A stretch of 64,000 nucleotides of DNA from Glandiceps talaboti (Eukaryota; Hemichordata; Enteropneusta; Spengelidae), in the NCBI RefSeq assembly GCF_964340395.1, contig NC_135564.1, positions 22,947,887-23,011,886 on the forward strand, given 5' to 3'. The notes beneath the pieces were generated by a model. That model was not told where the DNA came from. It searched no databases and saw only the letters and a list, made by a program, of their open reading frames with translations. The position numbers and the translations under genes are program-made. Shown here one piece after another: positions 11,481-24,963 of this stretch (position 1 is its first letter; each line of letters begins with the position of its first letter).

Positions 11481-11792
11481 AAAGCTATTTAACTTTTACA
11501 AACAGTTGAATATAGTCCTCTTTTCGACTTTAAATGAAAGCTATGTACATAAACAAAAAAACGTTCCTCCGGATTTTTGATTTTGTCTCTCATTGTCTTG
11601 TTATAATCATCCAAAGTTGTATTTTTGTGTTTTTTGCATAAATTACCGCTTTTCACACTTCTCAACGCAATATCTCTTGATTCCCTCAAAAACTAAACAA
11701 TCCGGAGGAACGTTTTTTCGACACACTGTCTCCGAGTATTGTCTCCAAATTTGACACAGCTGGGACGTTCTGATGCAAAGTTAAATAGCTTT
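11481..11792. repeat. Nested imperfect hairpin inside the TTAA element
   Basis: The 16-bp word AAAGCTATTTAACTTT at 11481 returns inverted at 11777-11792, and ACGTTCCTCCGGATT at 11561 returns inverted at 11699. These two nested perfect stems suggest a small foldback unit. Confidence 0.6.
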
Positions 11793-13110
11793 GAACTTCA
11801 CACAGTATACAAAATAAAGAACGTAGAAAAATGCTAATTTACACAATTGGACTCCTTCCGCCCGACAAAAGCTTTCAAATTCGACAGACATTGCAACAGC
11901 TTTTTTCTGTGACTTGCAAATATGTTACTCAATCCTTGCCATTTGGTTGTGTACGTTGCTTTGCTACAGACATGAAGAAAATCGGGTATTTTAGGAATGT
12001 CATGAAATGCTACAGATAGAAACGTGTTTGTTTCCCACGATTTAGGTGTCATGTCATCTATTATTCATCTACGGGTGGAGACTTTGGTTTAATCTTTTAA
12101 TACGGTACGTGTGCCGTTCTCGACATTACATAGTATACTTTCTGGTTTGGATTCGAAGCCCTTGCTCTACGCAGTTGGTGTTCGTGTTTTGATTCGAATA
12201 TGGGCTACGTTCCATATTCCTGCTCATGTATTAGGCATTGCTATGTTGTTGGTGTTTCGTTGACGTCACACAATAAAAAAAAGTTAACCCTTTCCCTGAA
12301 ATCAAATTTCCACACCACGACACCGTACGACATCGGGAATGTTATACAAATTGTACGGAGTGTTACAAAACTACGGTATAAATAATGGTACTTGAAAACT
12401 CACGTCAACAGTTTTTCTTCCACTGCGAGTGACGTTTTATTATACTCAGAGTCGTAGTAGACATTACGTCATTTATTTAAACTACTTGTACCTTCAAAAT
12501 CTCCGTTTTATAACTTTAATAGCCTTGAGGATCGCTCGGTGCCAAATTCTTTGCCGTTTACGTTCAGACAGCGTCATCGTAGACGCAAATAAACAACACT
12601 ACGCACGTATACTACTACAGTACATATGACTCGGTGTCGACGTGTCTCGAAAGTTCACGAAGGATCGAGCCGTGATAAGCCGATCGTTAGAGTGTGGTTG
12701 CCACACTCAATTTATAGGACCTTAACCCTAATAATATAATATAGTATGTGAAGAGGACGTTGTCAAAATCCACCAACGCGAAAGTTCAAAGCTAGTCTAC
12801 GGCCACGTTCTGTGAATCTTACAGAAACAGAAATGTAATACCCGGAAATCCCGGCAATGTCACGCATCTGACCTGAACTCTCAAGTCTCGAAGATAGCGT
12901 GGTTCATTTTCGATGCGCCAACGTGTTGATTAAATCGTTTTATTTTTGTAAACATCAATTTTTTTCGATCGGCTAAAACAATTAGCGTGCAATACTGTTA
13001 GATATTCGAGATTTGTATGTTTGTTTTTTACATGCATGGTACTTGAAAACCGTCATCTAATAGTACATCGCCGTCGCGTCGGGTACACTTGAAGGCTGTA
13101 GACTAGTGTA

Positions 13111-13314
13111 GTCACGGTCGCTTGTAAACTGTTATTCCTTTCCTAAATGTTTTTATTCTTGTCTATGACGGTCCTAATACAGAACAATGACGTTATTATA
13201 GGGATTGGCGATATTCTTATAAAATCGGTAGCAATGTCATACCCCCCCTCTCCCCTACCTGTTGTATGTAAGTACCATTTAGGAAAGGAATAACAGTTTA
13301 CAAGCGACTGTGGC
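13111..13314. repeat. 204-bp hairpin with 39-bp near-perfect arms
   Basis: The arm 13111-13149 (CGCTTGTAAACTGTTATTCC...) returns inverted at 13276-13314 with about two mismatches, around a roughly 126-bp loop. It is probably a small MITE inside the TTAA element. Confidence 0.7.
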
Positions 13315-14211
13315 TGTAGTGCAGTGTAGGCCGCTTTACTGTAACGTTTTTAGCCGATGCACTGGTCAAAATCAACGTGCATAAGTCCAGGTTCAAAGGA
13401 GGTATTTTTTTACTTTTTATTGGTTATAACCAAATTTACCGAGTTTGATTGGTTTTGTACAACAACACAGCTAAGAGATAATGTCACGTCAGTCATTGCA
13501 CAGAGGCCTACTAGCTATGGCTCATTTGCATATGAAAAGACACTCTTCTGTAATCAACGTTCCTGTCAATCTTCTTTACGTATGCAAATCCTTGTACATA
13601 AACATTTAGGAATGAAACCATATAAAACACATATAGCGTTTTTTCATTTCAAATTTATTAATGGAAAAAATGAACGATTTTCAAAAAATCTTTTAACCAA
13701 ATGATGGCACATACCATGAAGCTTCATAATGAGCAAAACAAAAAAAAGGCCAAAATTCACCAACGAACCTGCATCTCATCCTTAATTCAAACACTTTATG
13801 TTAACCATCAGTCTGTAAAAACAATGTGTCCTTGAAAGTAGAAAACTGAATTATTCCGCAGTCAAATGCTGTGCAAGAAAATAGCGCCAATGGTGTTGTA
13901 GAGTGTCTTTTTAAGTTGATGGCAGTTTCCGCATCCACTATTGCTCATGAAACTTCACAATTTTTGCGATTTTATTTGTTTTTCTTGAATATGTAAAAAA
14001 AAGTTTAGGGTTGGCAGTGAAAAGCTAGGTGGGGTCGGGTAACCGGAACCAAACAATTATTTTTTTTTTAGGCCTAATAGTAGTAATACTTTATTGTTAT
14101 ATGTATTGTGCAATGAAATTTGTAGTGGTTCTGTGAAAAACTCGAGTTAAAAAAACATTTCCAACAACAATATTTACAGATTACTAAAACAAAGAATATA
14201 TTCAATAAAAA

Positions 14212-15576
14212 TATCGCCAATGACATTGTAGCACAACTGTACAGTTTTTAAAACTGTTTACCCACATGCTAATCCATGCTAGGTATAGGTGTTCATTTGC
14301 TGAATGACTATCCAGTTGCCCATTACTGGGACAAGCCATTAGCCAAGCAAGTGGACTTGTTATCAAAGAGTACCAATATTTACACACGTGATGATGGGCT
14401 CTTACATAACACAAGTAAACAGCTGTAAAACCTCTATTTGGCCGTCTGCATGGACTGCAATTGAGGCAAACCTTATCTCCGTCTTATATCAGTTGTTATC
14501 AATGTATTAGGCTATTATAAGTAACGCTACAAACAGCTTTAGAGATGCAAACAACTTTTATGACACCCGTTTTCGCCAGGCAAGCCCGCGGGTTTGTTGG
14601 ACTTGGACCACTAATGGTTTGTGACTGTCATGCTATCCAATCATTTGGCTGTTGATATGGACGTGGTCTTGTTGTTAGATATATTTGCATATGTTTTTTG
14701 AATGTTTATTCATTTGTCTATTAATCCCTGTTATTATCTTTGCAATATATGTGATCATTTGGCTGTTGCTATGGGCAAGGTCTTGTTGCTAGGCATATTA
14801 ACATACATTTGTGAATGTTTATTCACTTGTCTATTATCTTTGCCATGGGTGTGGTCCTGTAGCTAGGCATATTTGCATACACTCTGCATGTTTATTCACT
14901 TGTCTAAGAATCCCCGTTGTTATCTTTGTGAAATACACGACCGCTTGGCTGTTGCTATGGGCATGGTCAGGGTTGCTAAGGGTATTTGCATACATTTTTT
15001 GAATGTTTACTCACTTGCCTACCAGATGATGTTATTTAACCAAAATATACTGCCATTGGTTGTTACTAAGGGCGTGGGTCATGGTTGCTAGGGCCAATTG
15101 TGTCAAAATGTTTTGAAGGAAATCTGCAGAATAACACTTCTAGAAACATCTCACCAAGTTTCTGTCTCATTGACCAAGTATTTATTTTACCAAATTTCAC
15201 ATTTTTACTCCTAATTTGCATATCAGTGATGAGATCATTAGATGCTTACTATTTGTTCATCTATCCACCCCCAGATGCATCCCCATTAAATTTCAGCTAA
15301 ATCTGCTCAGTAGTTTTGGAATTAAAGATTAAAAAGACACATTTTAACCCTAATTCGCATACCACTGACGGGTTCATCATGTCATGAACAATTCTTCATC
15401 TAAACACCCCTAAGAATGTTCCCACCAAATTTCAGGCTGATTTTTGACCAAAAATAACATTTTTTGACCCAGTGGTAAGATCATTTTGATTTGAATAATT
15501 TCCTAACTAGATACCCAAGGTAATACACTCACCAAATATCATGGCAATCGGTCCAGCGGTTTTTGACTTTAAGTTG

Positions 15577-15612
<36 letters not shown>

Positions 15613-15682
15613 GACAGACAGACAGACAGACTATTTGCCATACCTATAGCACTTCTGAACCTTATCTGTTCAGTTGTGCTAA
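14212..15682 (+). mobile_element. Family A element (1.47 kb)
   Basis: Follows an A-run and opens with CGCCAATGACATTGTAGCAC and AACTGTACAG. It has core units, a (CA)n/(GACA)n tract at 15580-15630, and ends CAGTTGTGCTAA. A TTTATTG...GTGCAATGAAAT motif just upstream (14090-14125) resembles the 3' end of L2-type LINEs or SINEs. Confidence 0.8.
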
Positions 15683-16089
15683 AAAAAAAATGTGCACTAG
15701 AAAGTAGAAAACTGAATTATTCTGCAGTCAAAATCAAATACTGTGCCCAGCCCATTCAGTCAAGCAAGGTATACATGTAAACCGTTGCTTACATTCACTG
15801 AGCAGAGTTTCTTGTATTTTTGGTCATTCTTTCAGTCTGTTAACCTATATAAATCATAATTGATAAATTTATACATTTCCATCAAATATTCCCAAATTTC
15901 ATTTACAAACATGCAGTATGATGTACAGTGATCACTGAGGAGTCAGTCAGTTAACTGAATTTCATACTGTAGGCCATCATATATGTCATAGTCAGTCATA
16001 CAGTGTACCTACATACAGCAGTGCATCGGCTATCTGATCGTTGTGGTGAAATGATACTGTATCATACACAAAACATCGATTAAAAAAAA

Positions 16090-16866
16090 CGCCAATGGCA
16101 TTGTAGCACATCTGTATTTGGCTGTTGCTATGGACATGGTCTTATTGCTAGGCATATTTGCTTACATTTTTGGAATCTTTATTCACTTGCCATCCCATCC
16201 AGGTTTCATCTTTGCAATGTACATCATCATTTGGCTGTTGTGATGGGCATTATATTGTTGCATGGCATATTTGCATACATTTTTAAAAAATCTTCATTCA
16301 TGTGTCTGCCCATTCCTATTGGAATCTTTATTCCCCTACCTATTCATTCCTATTGTTATCTTTGCAATACGGATTATCATTTCACTGTTGCTAAGGGTGT
16401 GGTTAGGTTGCTAGGGCATTGTGTCAAAATGTCTTGAACAGTAACTGCAGAATAACACCTCCAAAAACATCCTCATCAAGTTTCAGCTCCATTCACCACA
16501 CAGTTTTTAAGATATAAATTTTTGACCAAAATGCATTCACCTAATTTGCATATTACCAATCATGTTGTGAAATCTGTTCAGGAGGTTTGGAATGATAGAT
16601 TTTTGACCAAAAGACACATTTCTAGCCCTAATATGCATTTCACTGATGGGATCATCATGGCATGATCAATTCTTAAATCTAAACACCTCAAAGAATGTTC
16701 CAAACAAATTTCCGAATGATCTGCCCAGTAGTTTTTGAGTTTAACTTTTTTCACAAAAAATGGCACTCCAAATCACCAGTGTAATGTGATCATTTTGCTT
16801 TGAACAATTTCCAAACTAGATACCACAAGTAATTTCCCCACCAAATACCTAGGCAATCGGTCTGGC

Positions 16867-16943
<77 letters not shown>

Positions 16944-16966
16944 CTTCATTTGTTCAGTTGTGCTAA
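16090..16966 (+). mobile_element. Family A element (0.88 kb)
   Basis: 5' end CGCCAATGGCATTGTAGCAC, few core units, a pure (CA)n of about 70 bp at 16868-16940, and 3' end GTTCAGTTGTGCTAA. It is followed within six bases by the 5' end of another copy. Confidence 0.75.
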
Positions 16967-16971
16967 AAAAG

Positions 16972-17535
16972 GCATCGTAGCACAACTGTTTTCATCCAAA
17001 TGCCAATATATCCTTGTTGTTACCCATGCAATATAAGTTAAATTTCTCAGTTTCTTGGTGATTTTTGTCACTTCTTTGAATGTTTATCTACTTGGCTAAC
17101 TCCCCCCTGTTGTCATCTTTGCAATATACACCATCACTTGGCTGTTGCTATGGGCATAGTTTTTGTTGCTAGTCAAACAATAGCCCATTTTAAAAATGTT
17201 TATCGACATGCCTATACATCCCTATTTTCATCTTTGCAATATACTTCTTTGGAATGTTTTATTGATTTGCCTACCCATTCCTGTTTTTATCTCTGCAATA
17301 CGCATCATGTGATTATTGCTATTGGTGTGGTGTTGTTGCTAGGTATTTGCAATCATTTTGAATGTTTCATCATTTGCCTATCCATGTACCTGTTATTATC
17401 TTTGCAAGATGCAACACTATTTATTGTTGCTATGGGTGTGGTCTTGTTGCTAGGCATACTTGCATACATTTTTGAATGTTTATTCACTTGCCTACCCATT
17501 CCCATTTACATTTGCAATATACACCATCATATGAT
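16972..17535 (+). mobile_element. Family A element, truncated
   Basis: Starts CATCGTAGCACAACTG right after the previous copy's CTAA, giving a head-to-tail pair. It contains about five diverged core units and no 3' hairpin. Confidence 0.65.
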
Positions 17536-17805
17536 GCATGAGATCGCACCAACAGACTAATGCACAGACAGACACATGCATGCAAGATCGACAAACATGT
17601 GCATGCAGAGACACGCACATGCCATGCATGGATGGATGAGCAAAGAGATGGACCCACCTGAGGTTTAATTACGAGTCATTTCCCCATTTTTGCACCACAC
17701 AAAGCAATAAATAGTGGTTTAACTAGATTGCAAGATTCATTCCTGTTCCATTACATGTCCTTATCTTTTTCTCTATGGTATCAACTCAAAGCTACATTTA
17801 AGACG

Positions 17806-18579
17806 AGTGACCTATTGGTCAGTATAATTCTGGATTTTTTTTTCTTTCTTTCTGTTTTTTTTTCTTTTTTTTCTAACATGTATAGGAGTGGTTCTGCTGT
17901 TCAGCTCTTCCACTATGAAGTTTTGTTTTAGCAAAGTAATAAAGTGGTTAGTGGTTTCATATGATGACTCACACACACTATAGAACACATTTCACATAGA
18001 AAGTTGGTAAAATATTGTACTTTTATAATATAGTCACCACAATTCTATTTTACCCATAATTTTGCATATTAATAACCCAATCAATTTGTCTTGCACAAAC
18101 TTATATCTGCTCATCCCAAGACACCTACACAACAATTTTCAACTCAATTGGCTCAGTAGTATTTGAGAAGATTTTTGAAACATTTATACCAAAAAGTCCT
18201 ATTTTAGACCTAATTTGTATCGAATGACATCAACCTCTCTTGCACACACTTACATCTGTTCATCCCAAGACACCCACACAACAAATTTCAACTCAATTGG
18301 CTCAGTAGTTTTGGAGAAGATTTTTGAAACATTTATACCAAAAAGTCCTATTTTAGACCTAATCTGCATATTTATGAACTGGCCAAATTCTCTTGAACAA
18401 AATCAGATCTGGGTATTTCAAGACACCTTCACACTAAATTTCAGCTCAACAGACCCATTACTTTTGGAGAAGATTTGAAATACAAAAAGTTGAAGGATGG
18501 ATGGATGGATGTAGGTCAAAGGTCAGACATCACCCTACACCCATACAGCTCTGCTGACTGTCTTTGACAGCGGAGTTAA
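17806..18579 (+). mobile_element. Family B element (short, both ends present)
   Basis: Begins with GTGACCTATTGGTCAGTATA. It contains three units of roughly 130 bp (CAACTCAATTGGCTCAGTAG) and a short GGAT tract at 18494-18510. It ends with the hairpin around GCTGAC...GACAGCGGAGTTAA. This copy shows the 5'/3' inverse relation of family B most compactly. Confidence 0.7.
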
Positions 18580-20160
18580 TAAATATATAAACATGGATTA
18601 ATACACAAAAATCCTTCTGAAAAAAATCTGTAAAGAGAGTCCTTCAAGAAATCAGATTTTACATCAAATCAAAGAGTACTGAAACTAACACATTTCAATG
18701 AGTGACCTCAAGAGGGCATCCTTCAAGAAAGATGCTGTTTTTAAACCCAACCTTATTTACTATTGTAATTTTGATTGAAGGGTAAAATCATGAACTTCCA
18801 ATTTCTTCAATTAAAATGGGATACAATATTCAAATGAGTTATGTATGACAGCAAAACATAGCGAACCTGTGGAAACCCTAGACTGAATAGCAATGAAGGG
18901 CCTGCTAATGAATTCAAGGCCATGCTACTTAAGTGGTGACGTCAATGCACTAATATCTGAGGAACCGGACTACTTTATGGTGGCAACAAGGAGAACCTCC
19001 CACCTGACCTATTTTCATACGGAAGAGCTTCAGTTGTGATATTCTCTACACACAGGTCAAGGTCTCACTTTGACACTGACCTAATTCATTGCCATTTCAA
19101 AAACATCTAGATATCAATATTCTAGTTCAAGAAGACACTGTAACATATAGAATAGTAAATGAAAATATATAAAAACCTGACTTTCACGACTCCAGATAAA
19201 TTGTTCATCATCCCTTTCATAAAAGTTAATGTCAGTAACAATATTTTTAACACACCATTACTGTTACCAAATTGCTAGCAATTATTGTGACAGTGTTACA
19301 AGCTGTATAAATTCCACAAACAACTTGCATTAATTAATATATGTAAATTTTCTAGTTACCCCTACCATAGTAAGTCTTCTCTTGAGGCATCCTATCAATG
19401 TGAGCATCACTGTATCATTCCATTCTTTTCTACATTTCTTTACAAAATAAACTAAACTATCAATTAATAATTTATACATATGACACTGAAATTAGCCAGA
19501 ATTAACTTTCACTATACTTTTAAATCAACGAACCAACAAATCAGATTTAACTTTCCACACAATTTCTTTGTTTGATATTGTGGAAGTCTGTACACTTTAC
19601 ACTTCTGTACTCACATATTACCTAATGGTATACAATGACTCATTACCTTCCACTTCTAAATCCTTACTGCTTACAGCATAGTTAAAATGCATGCATTAAT
19701 ATTCATATTGAACACACATCTGTTTCTGTAGCATAGACATACAAGCACCAATACTGGTTGTTGCATACATTGTCAAGGGCCGTGTGCAGGGCAATACAAT
19801 CAAAGTACTATTATAGGAGTCCTTGTATCAGTCGGTACAAAACAAAGGCACAGGCCAGCTCAGATAAAGCCTGAATATTTTTTTTTTATTCACATTTGGA
19901 TCCAAAGATCTGTCATCTGTTTTTATTTACAATATGTATTTGTAATATATAATTTCACCTTCTCTTTTATAAATGCTACTTAAATATGTTCACATTGTAT
20001 TGAAAGTATCTATGATAAATACTCTGAACCACACAAACAATATCTCTCTTGACAACCATTAATCACCAATTTTAATTACTACTCACATTGAGCATGCACA
20101 TAAGATGTGTCATAGAGTGTGCAGTACACAAGTAGAAATCAAAGCCTATTTGTTACATTG
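18580..20160. other. Apparently unique intronic sequence
   Basis: AT-rich sequence; no coding signal, inverted repeat or tandem array seen. Confidence 0.4.
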
Positions 20161-20165
20161 CATAC

Positions 20166-20500
20166 ACAAGCGACCTATTGGTCGGAATAGCTTCGCTTTT
20201 TTTTTTCTTTTTTCTTTTTTATAACATGTAGAAGGGATTCTGTTGTTCAGCTCTTCCACTATGAAGTTTTGTTTTAGCATAGTAATAAAGTGGTTAGTGG
20301 TTTCATATGATGACTCACACACACTATCGAACAAATTTCACACAGAAAGTTGGTAAAATATTGTACTTTTATAATATAGTCACCATTTCACAGAAATTCT
20401 ATTTTTACCCCGAATTTGCATATTAATAACCCAATCAACTTGTTTTGAACAAACTTATCGGTGTATCTGCTCATCCCAAGACACATCCCTCCTCTGAAGG
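20166..20500 (+). mobile_element. Family B fragment, 5' end
   Basis: Opens with AAGCGACCTATTGGTCGGAA followed by a T/C-rich tract. The body matches the copy at 17806, and it fades out near 20500. Confidence 0.65.
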
Positions 20501-21044
20501 TTTAGAGCTTTTTTGAATTTGTTTCAAAGTGCTTTTTATGGCTTTTAGTATAACATTTGACTTGCAAATTGTTAGTCTTAGATCACTAAAATAGCAACTT
20601 GAAGATGTAAATTTGGAAAACTATTGTGAAACATTGTGACTATGGACTTATGTCTTATAATAAATTTAATAGTATAAACTATGTTTGATATAAATGGGAT
20701 GTATTTGCATAACTTTGTTGTCTGACAGGTTTCATAGATAGAGTGTGACTATTATGATTATAATTTCCAATAAAGCAAACAGTTAAATATCCTGGAAAGT
20801 TTTTGTGAGATCATTTTGTGTGTACCTCACCATATTCCTCTCATTGATTTCTTTCTGGAAGAACGACACTCTTTGCATCAATTCTTTATTTATGGCTGTA
20901 TTATGTTGTTCTGTTTCCACATATTCCAGCATTAAAGGCATTCTGAATGGGACAGACATATAGTGTCACTTCCATGTTTTCGATCATTTTATTTAAAAGA
21001 TTTGTGATGTCTTTTACACACATTTTTAAACCAGATTTAAACTG

Positions 21045-22455
21045 AATGCCTCCCGTAAGGGAACCACTAATTATGCAAATAACTCATTAAACTAAAAAAT
21101 AGCGCCAATGGCACTGTAGCACAACTGTACAGTTTTTTAAAATGTTTTCCGTTATGCTGATCCATACTAGGTATAGGCGTTTATTTGCTGAATGATTATC
21201 CATACATTCATTTGTCTATTTATCCCTGTTAATGTTATCTTTGCAATATATGTGATCACTTGGCTGTTGCTATGGGCATGGTCTTGTTGCTAGGCACATT
21301 TGCATACATTTTTTGAATGAGTCTGTTATCTTTGCAAAATATGTAATCATTTGGCTGTTGCTATGGGCGTAGTCATGTTGCTAGCCATATTTGCATACAT
21401 TTTTTTGAATGGTTATTCATTTGTCTATCAATTCCTATTGTTATCTTTGCAATGTATGTGATTATTCAGTTGTTGCTATGGCCGTGGTCTTGTTGCTAGG
21501 CAAATAACATACATTTTATGAATGTTTATTCAATTGTCTATCCATCCCCATGGTTATCTTTGTGAAATACATCACTGATTGGCTGTTGCTATGGGTGTGG
21601 TCTTGTTGCTAGGCAAGTTTACATACATTTTTGGAATGTTCATTCAATTATCTATTTATCCCTGTTGTTATCTTTGCAATATATCTGACCATTAGGCTGT
21701 TGCTATGGGCGTGGTCTTGTTGCTAGGCATATTTGCATACATTTTTTGAATGCTTATTCATTTGTCTATCAATTCTTGTTATCTTTGTAATATATGAGAT
21801 GACTTGGCTGTTGTTATGGGCGTGGCCTTGTTGCTAGGCAAATTTACATACATTTTTGAATGCTTATTCAATTGTCTTTTAATCCCAGTGGTTATCTTTG
21901 TGAAATACCACACCATTTGGCTGTTGCTATGGGCGTGGTCTTGTTGCCAGGCAAATGTACATACATTTATTGAATGCTTATTCAATTGTCTTTTAATCCC
22001 AGTGGTTATCTTTGTGAAATTCTTCACCGTTTGGTTGTTGCTATGGACGTGGTCATGTTGCTAGGCACATTTGCAAACATCTTTTCAATGCTTAGACACC
22101 CCTAAGAATGTTCCCACTAAATTTCAGACCGATCTGCCCAATAGTTTTTGAGTAAGTTCTTTGACCAAAAATTACATTTGTCGACCCAAATCACACACCG
22201 GTAGTAAGATCATTTTCATTTGAACAATTTGCCAACTAGACACCCAAGGTAATACACGCATCAAATATCTTGGCAATCGGTACATGCAGGAATTTTAACC
22301 TGCAAAACACAGTATGATCATGGAGGTGTTGATATGACTATTTTTCTTTCCCCATAAAATGTGTGACTTCTTATTCTTTGTACAAACTGTTTTTTTGAAT
22401 GCCTAACTAAAGACTGTGCATTTATATGAACTTGTATTTAATTCAGCTGTGCTAA
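21045..22455 (+). mobile_element. Family A element beside a family D 5' end
   Basis: 21045-21099 reads GCCTCCCGTAAGGGAACCAC plus TTATGCAAATAACTCATTAA, the family D start. Family A begins in the following A-run at 21100 and runs through about seven core units to the 3' end CAGCTGTGCTAA at 22455. Its (CA)n tract has been lost or replaced. Confidence 0.7.
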
Positions 22456-22635
22456 AAACAGGCCTAGGTTGCCAAGCAACCTTAAACAGATGTTAATCTT
22501 TACGCCATTCACACTGATGTGTGAAGTAGCCCATAAAAGATTTAAAGATTTCATTGCATCAATAAAACATGAATTTTTCATTTCCAGGCTGAAGTCAAAG
22601 CATTTTGTAGTACAACAAATCACATTTCCAAGTGT

Positions 22636-23037
22636 ACAAGCGACCTATCGGTCAGGATAGCTCCGCTGTTTTTTTTTTAATTTTATTTTTAATTTTGGTG
22701 ACATGTAGAAGTGGTTCAGTTCTTCAGCTCTTTACTATGCAGTTTTGTTTTAGCGATGCAATAAAGTGGTTAGTGGTTTCATATGATGTCTCACTATAAA
22801 ACACATTTTACACAGAAGTTGGTAATGTATTGTACTTTTATACCATAGTCACCATTTTATAACAAAAATTTACTGTTATGAAAAATTGCACAAAATCTCA
22901 GAAAAAAAATGACTGGGAAATGCACACAACAAAAAAAAAAAAATTTCTAACAAATTTACCAAGTCAACAACATTCAACTTGTACTAGTTGTAGTAGATAT
23001 ATATATAGGGAAGAAATGTATTAATCGCCATCTTAGT
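22636..23037 (+). mobile_element. Family B element, 5' part
   Basis: Starts GCGACCTATCGGTCAGGATA. The sequence matches 6569-7047 closely up to the border of the M1 element, so both loci derive from a family B copy already carrying M1. Confidence 0.7.
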
Positions 23038-24963
23038 TTCCGTACGGCGACAATCCCCAAGTACCCGAAAGAGAGTCATTCTCAGCCAACAGGGTTTGAC
23101 ACTGGAGTAAAAAAGTCACTATCCCACAGGACTAGTAAAATTGATAACGTAGTAGTCCTGCAAAAAAATTGGTGGTCCTATCTTTAAGTGCTCTCGCTTG
23201 TTCACTTAGGCTCTTCATCTCTCTTAGTTTTTGCTCTACTTCTAATTCACTTTTCCAAACCCCATCATATTTATTTCAAACCGTGTGTTGTAATTGAACT
23301 GTCTATTTCTTTGTAGTTGTTTGTGCATCATCAACTCCTTACTGTAATTTTATTCTCTTTTTTATGTTTTGGAACTTCTTCTCTTTTTTTGTTGCTTTCT
23401 GTGAGTAGTTTGTCTTAATTGGAGGGGGGGGGGGAGTAATAAGATGTTATGTGGTCTTATTTCTAGCTTAAATACTACATAACATTTCTGGTACACATTG
23501 ATCTAACTATTGCATTTTTAAAAGACAAAAAATTACCTTCCCATGGAGCAAATCTTTATAGTGTTCTCCTTAGTGCATATTAGAATGTATTTACAACATA
23601 AAAATAAATAAATTTGAAGGTTACCAGCAGTTACAGCAAAATTTTGTTACTAATTACATGTACAAGTCACCTCGTCTATTTTCGTGTCTATGTACTTCCG
23701 GGTTGACATAAACGTTAAACGTGATACAGTCGGCCCTATAATTACTAAGAAATGACAAAACCGTTCGCAAAATAAAGTTCAGGATTTTAATTTTTCAAAC
23801 TGAACAGGGGTTTCATTAAGTTTCAAAGTAGGGTGAGAAATGATAATAGTAGGCGGATAAGTGCACGCATAGCGTGCACCTCGCCTGCTATGCAGGCGCG
23901 GGGGGTGGGTTTGGGAGGGAGGTGTCCCCCCTCCCATGGTGAAAGAATTTTGAAAAACAGAAACCTTTCAGAGGCCATTTAGAGCATCTTTCAGAAGTAC
24001 GGACACCATTTAATTATACATTGTCATTTACTGGTTGAATATTTAATTTAGAAAAAATGACACATGTCAGGTTTCCTCTGAAGAAAATTTGTGTTATGTG
24101 ATTTATTGATAGGTTTTGAAAATTTGTAAAACTGACGGTGTAATGCCATGAACTTAGCGAGCCCACTAAGTTTTTAGTAATTGTTTCAACTTATGCCTTC
24201 ACTCAGTTCGTGGTCAAATTGGTTGATTTTCGAGTACATGTATACATTACAACTCATAGCTACGGTAATAATTATGATAAACATGAACACATTACCTTTA
24301 TATTGGCTATTTGATAGTTTAATGAAGCCTGTATCAAACAAAGACCTCTGGTTCAAAATTAACTTTTTTAGTTGGTAGTCACTTTGACTACCATGCACTT
24401 TTTAAAACTGGTAGTCAACAGGGAAGATTTGGTAGTCATTCTTTTTTACAGCATTTAATAATTTATGCATAAACAAAACATAATAAGTAATAAATGTTCT
24501 GATAACTGATTTTTTTTCATGAAATTAGTGACATTCATATTATGCAAACATTTGACCTGTCCTAAAATACTACATGTAATATCATACTAGTATCATAGTA
24601 AGTAAATATCATATAAATGATTATTGTGTGTACCAAGCTCTTATTTTGCAATGTCCACTTGGAAACCTCAAACTGACACAAATTTTGGCATAAACACTTA
24701 CATAATAAATATACACATATTTTACATTCATTCATTCAGTCACACACACATGTATACATGTACAAACACCCCCCTCCCCCCCACACACACACACACACCA
24801 AACAGTTACTGGCTTCAAACATATATTCAAGACGACTGAGAGATTGACAAAAAGAAACTTCAAAACACTAACTAAATCGCTAGTCACACAGCAAAATTAC
24901 GTACTTTCCATGTTGTAGTTTATTTCACTGAATCAATAATGGTATGAAGTGTAGAGTTTACAC

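Larger units (their letters stand above)
11289..13781. mobile_element. TTAA-flanked inverted-repeat transposon (2.49 kb)
   Basis: Terminal inverted repeats GGTTGAGATGCAGGTTCGTT and GGATGAGATGCAGGTTCGTT lie directly next to TTAA on both sides (11285-11288, 13782-13785). TTAA duplications are the mark of piggyBac and Kolobok transposons. No transposase was recognised inside. It contains two smaller inverted structures and lies about 45 bp from the acceptor of the FN3-3b exon. Confidence 0.75.

Noticed and set aside
13357-13704. 115-codon plus-strand open frame inside the TTAA element as a transposase
   Set aside because: No recognisable transposase motif; composition is like the surrounding AT-rich DNA.
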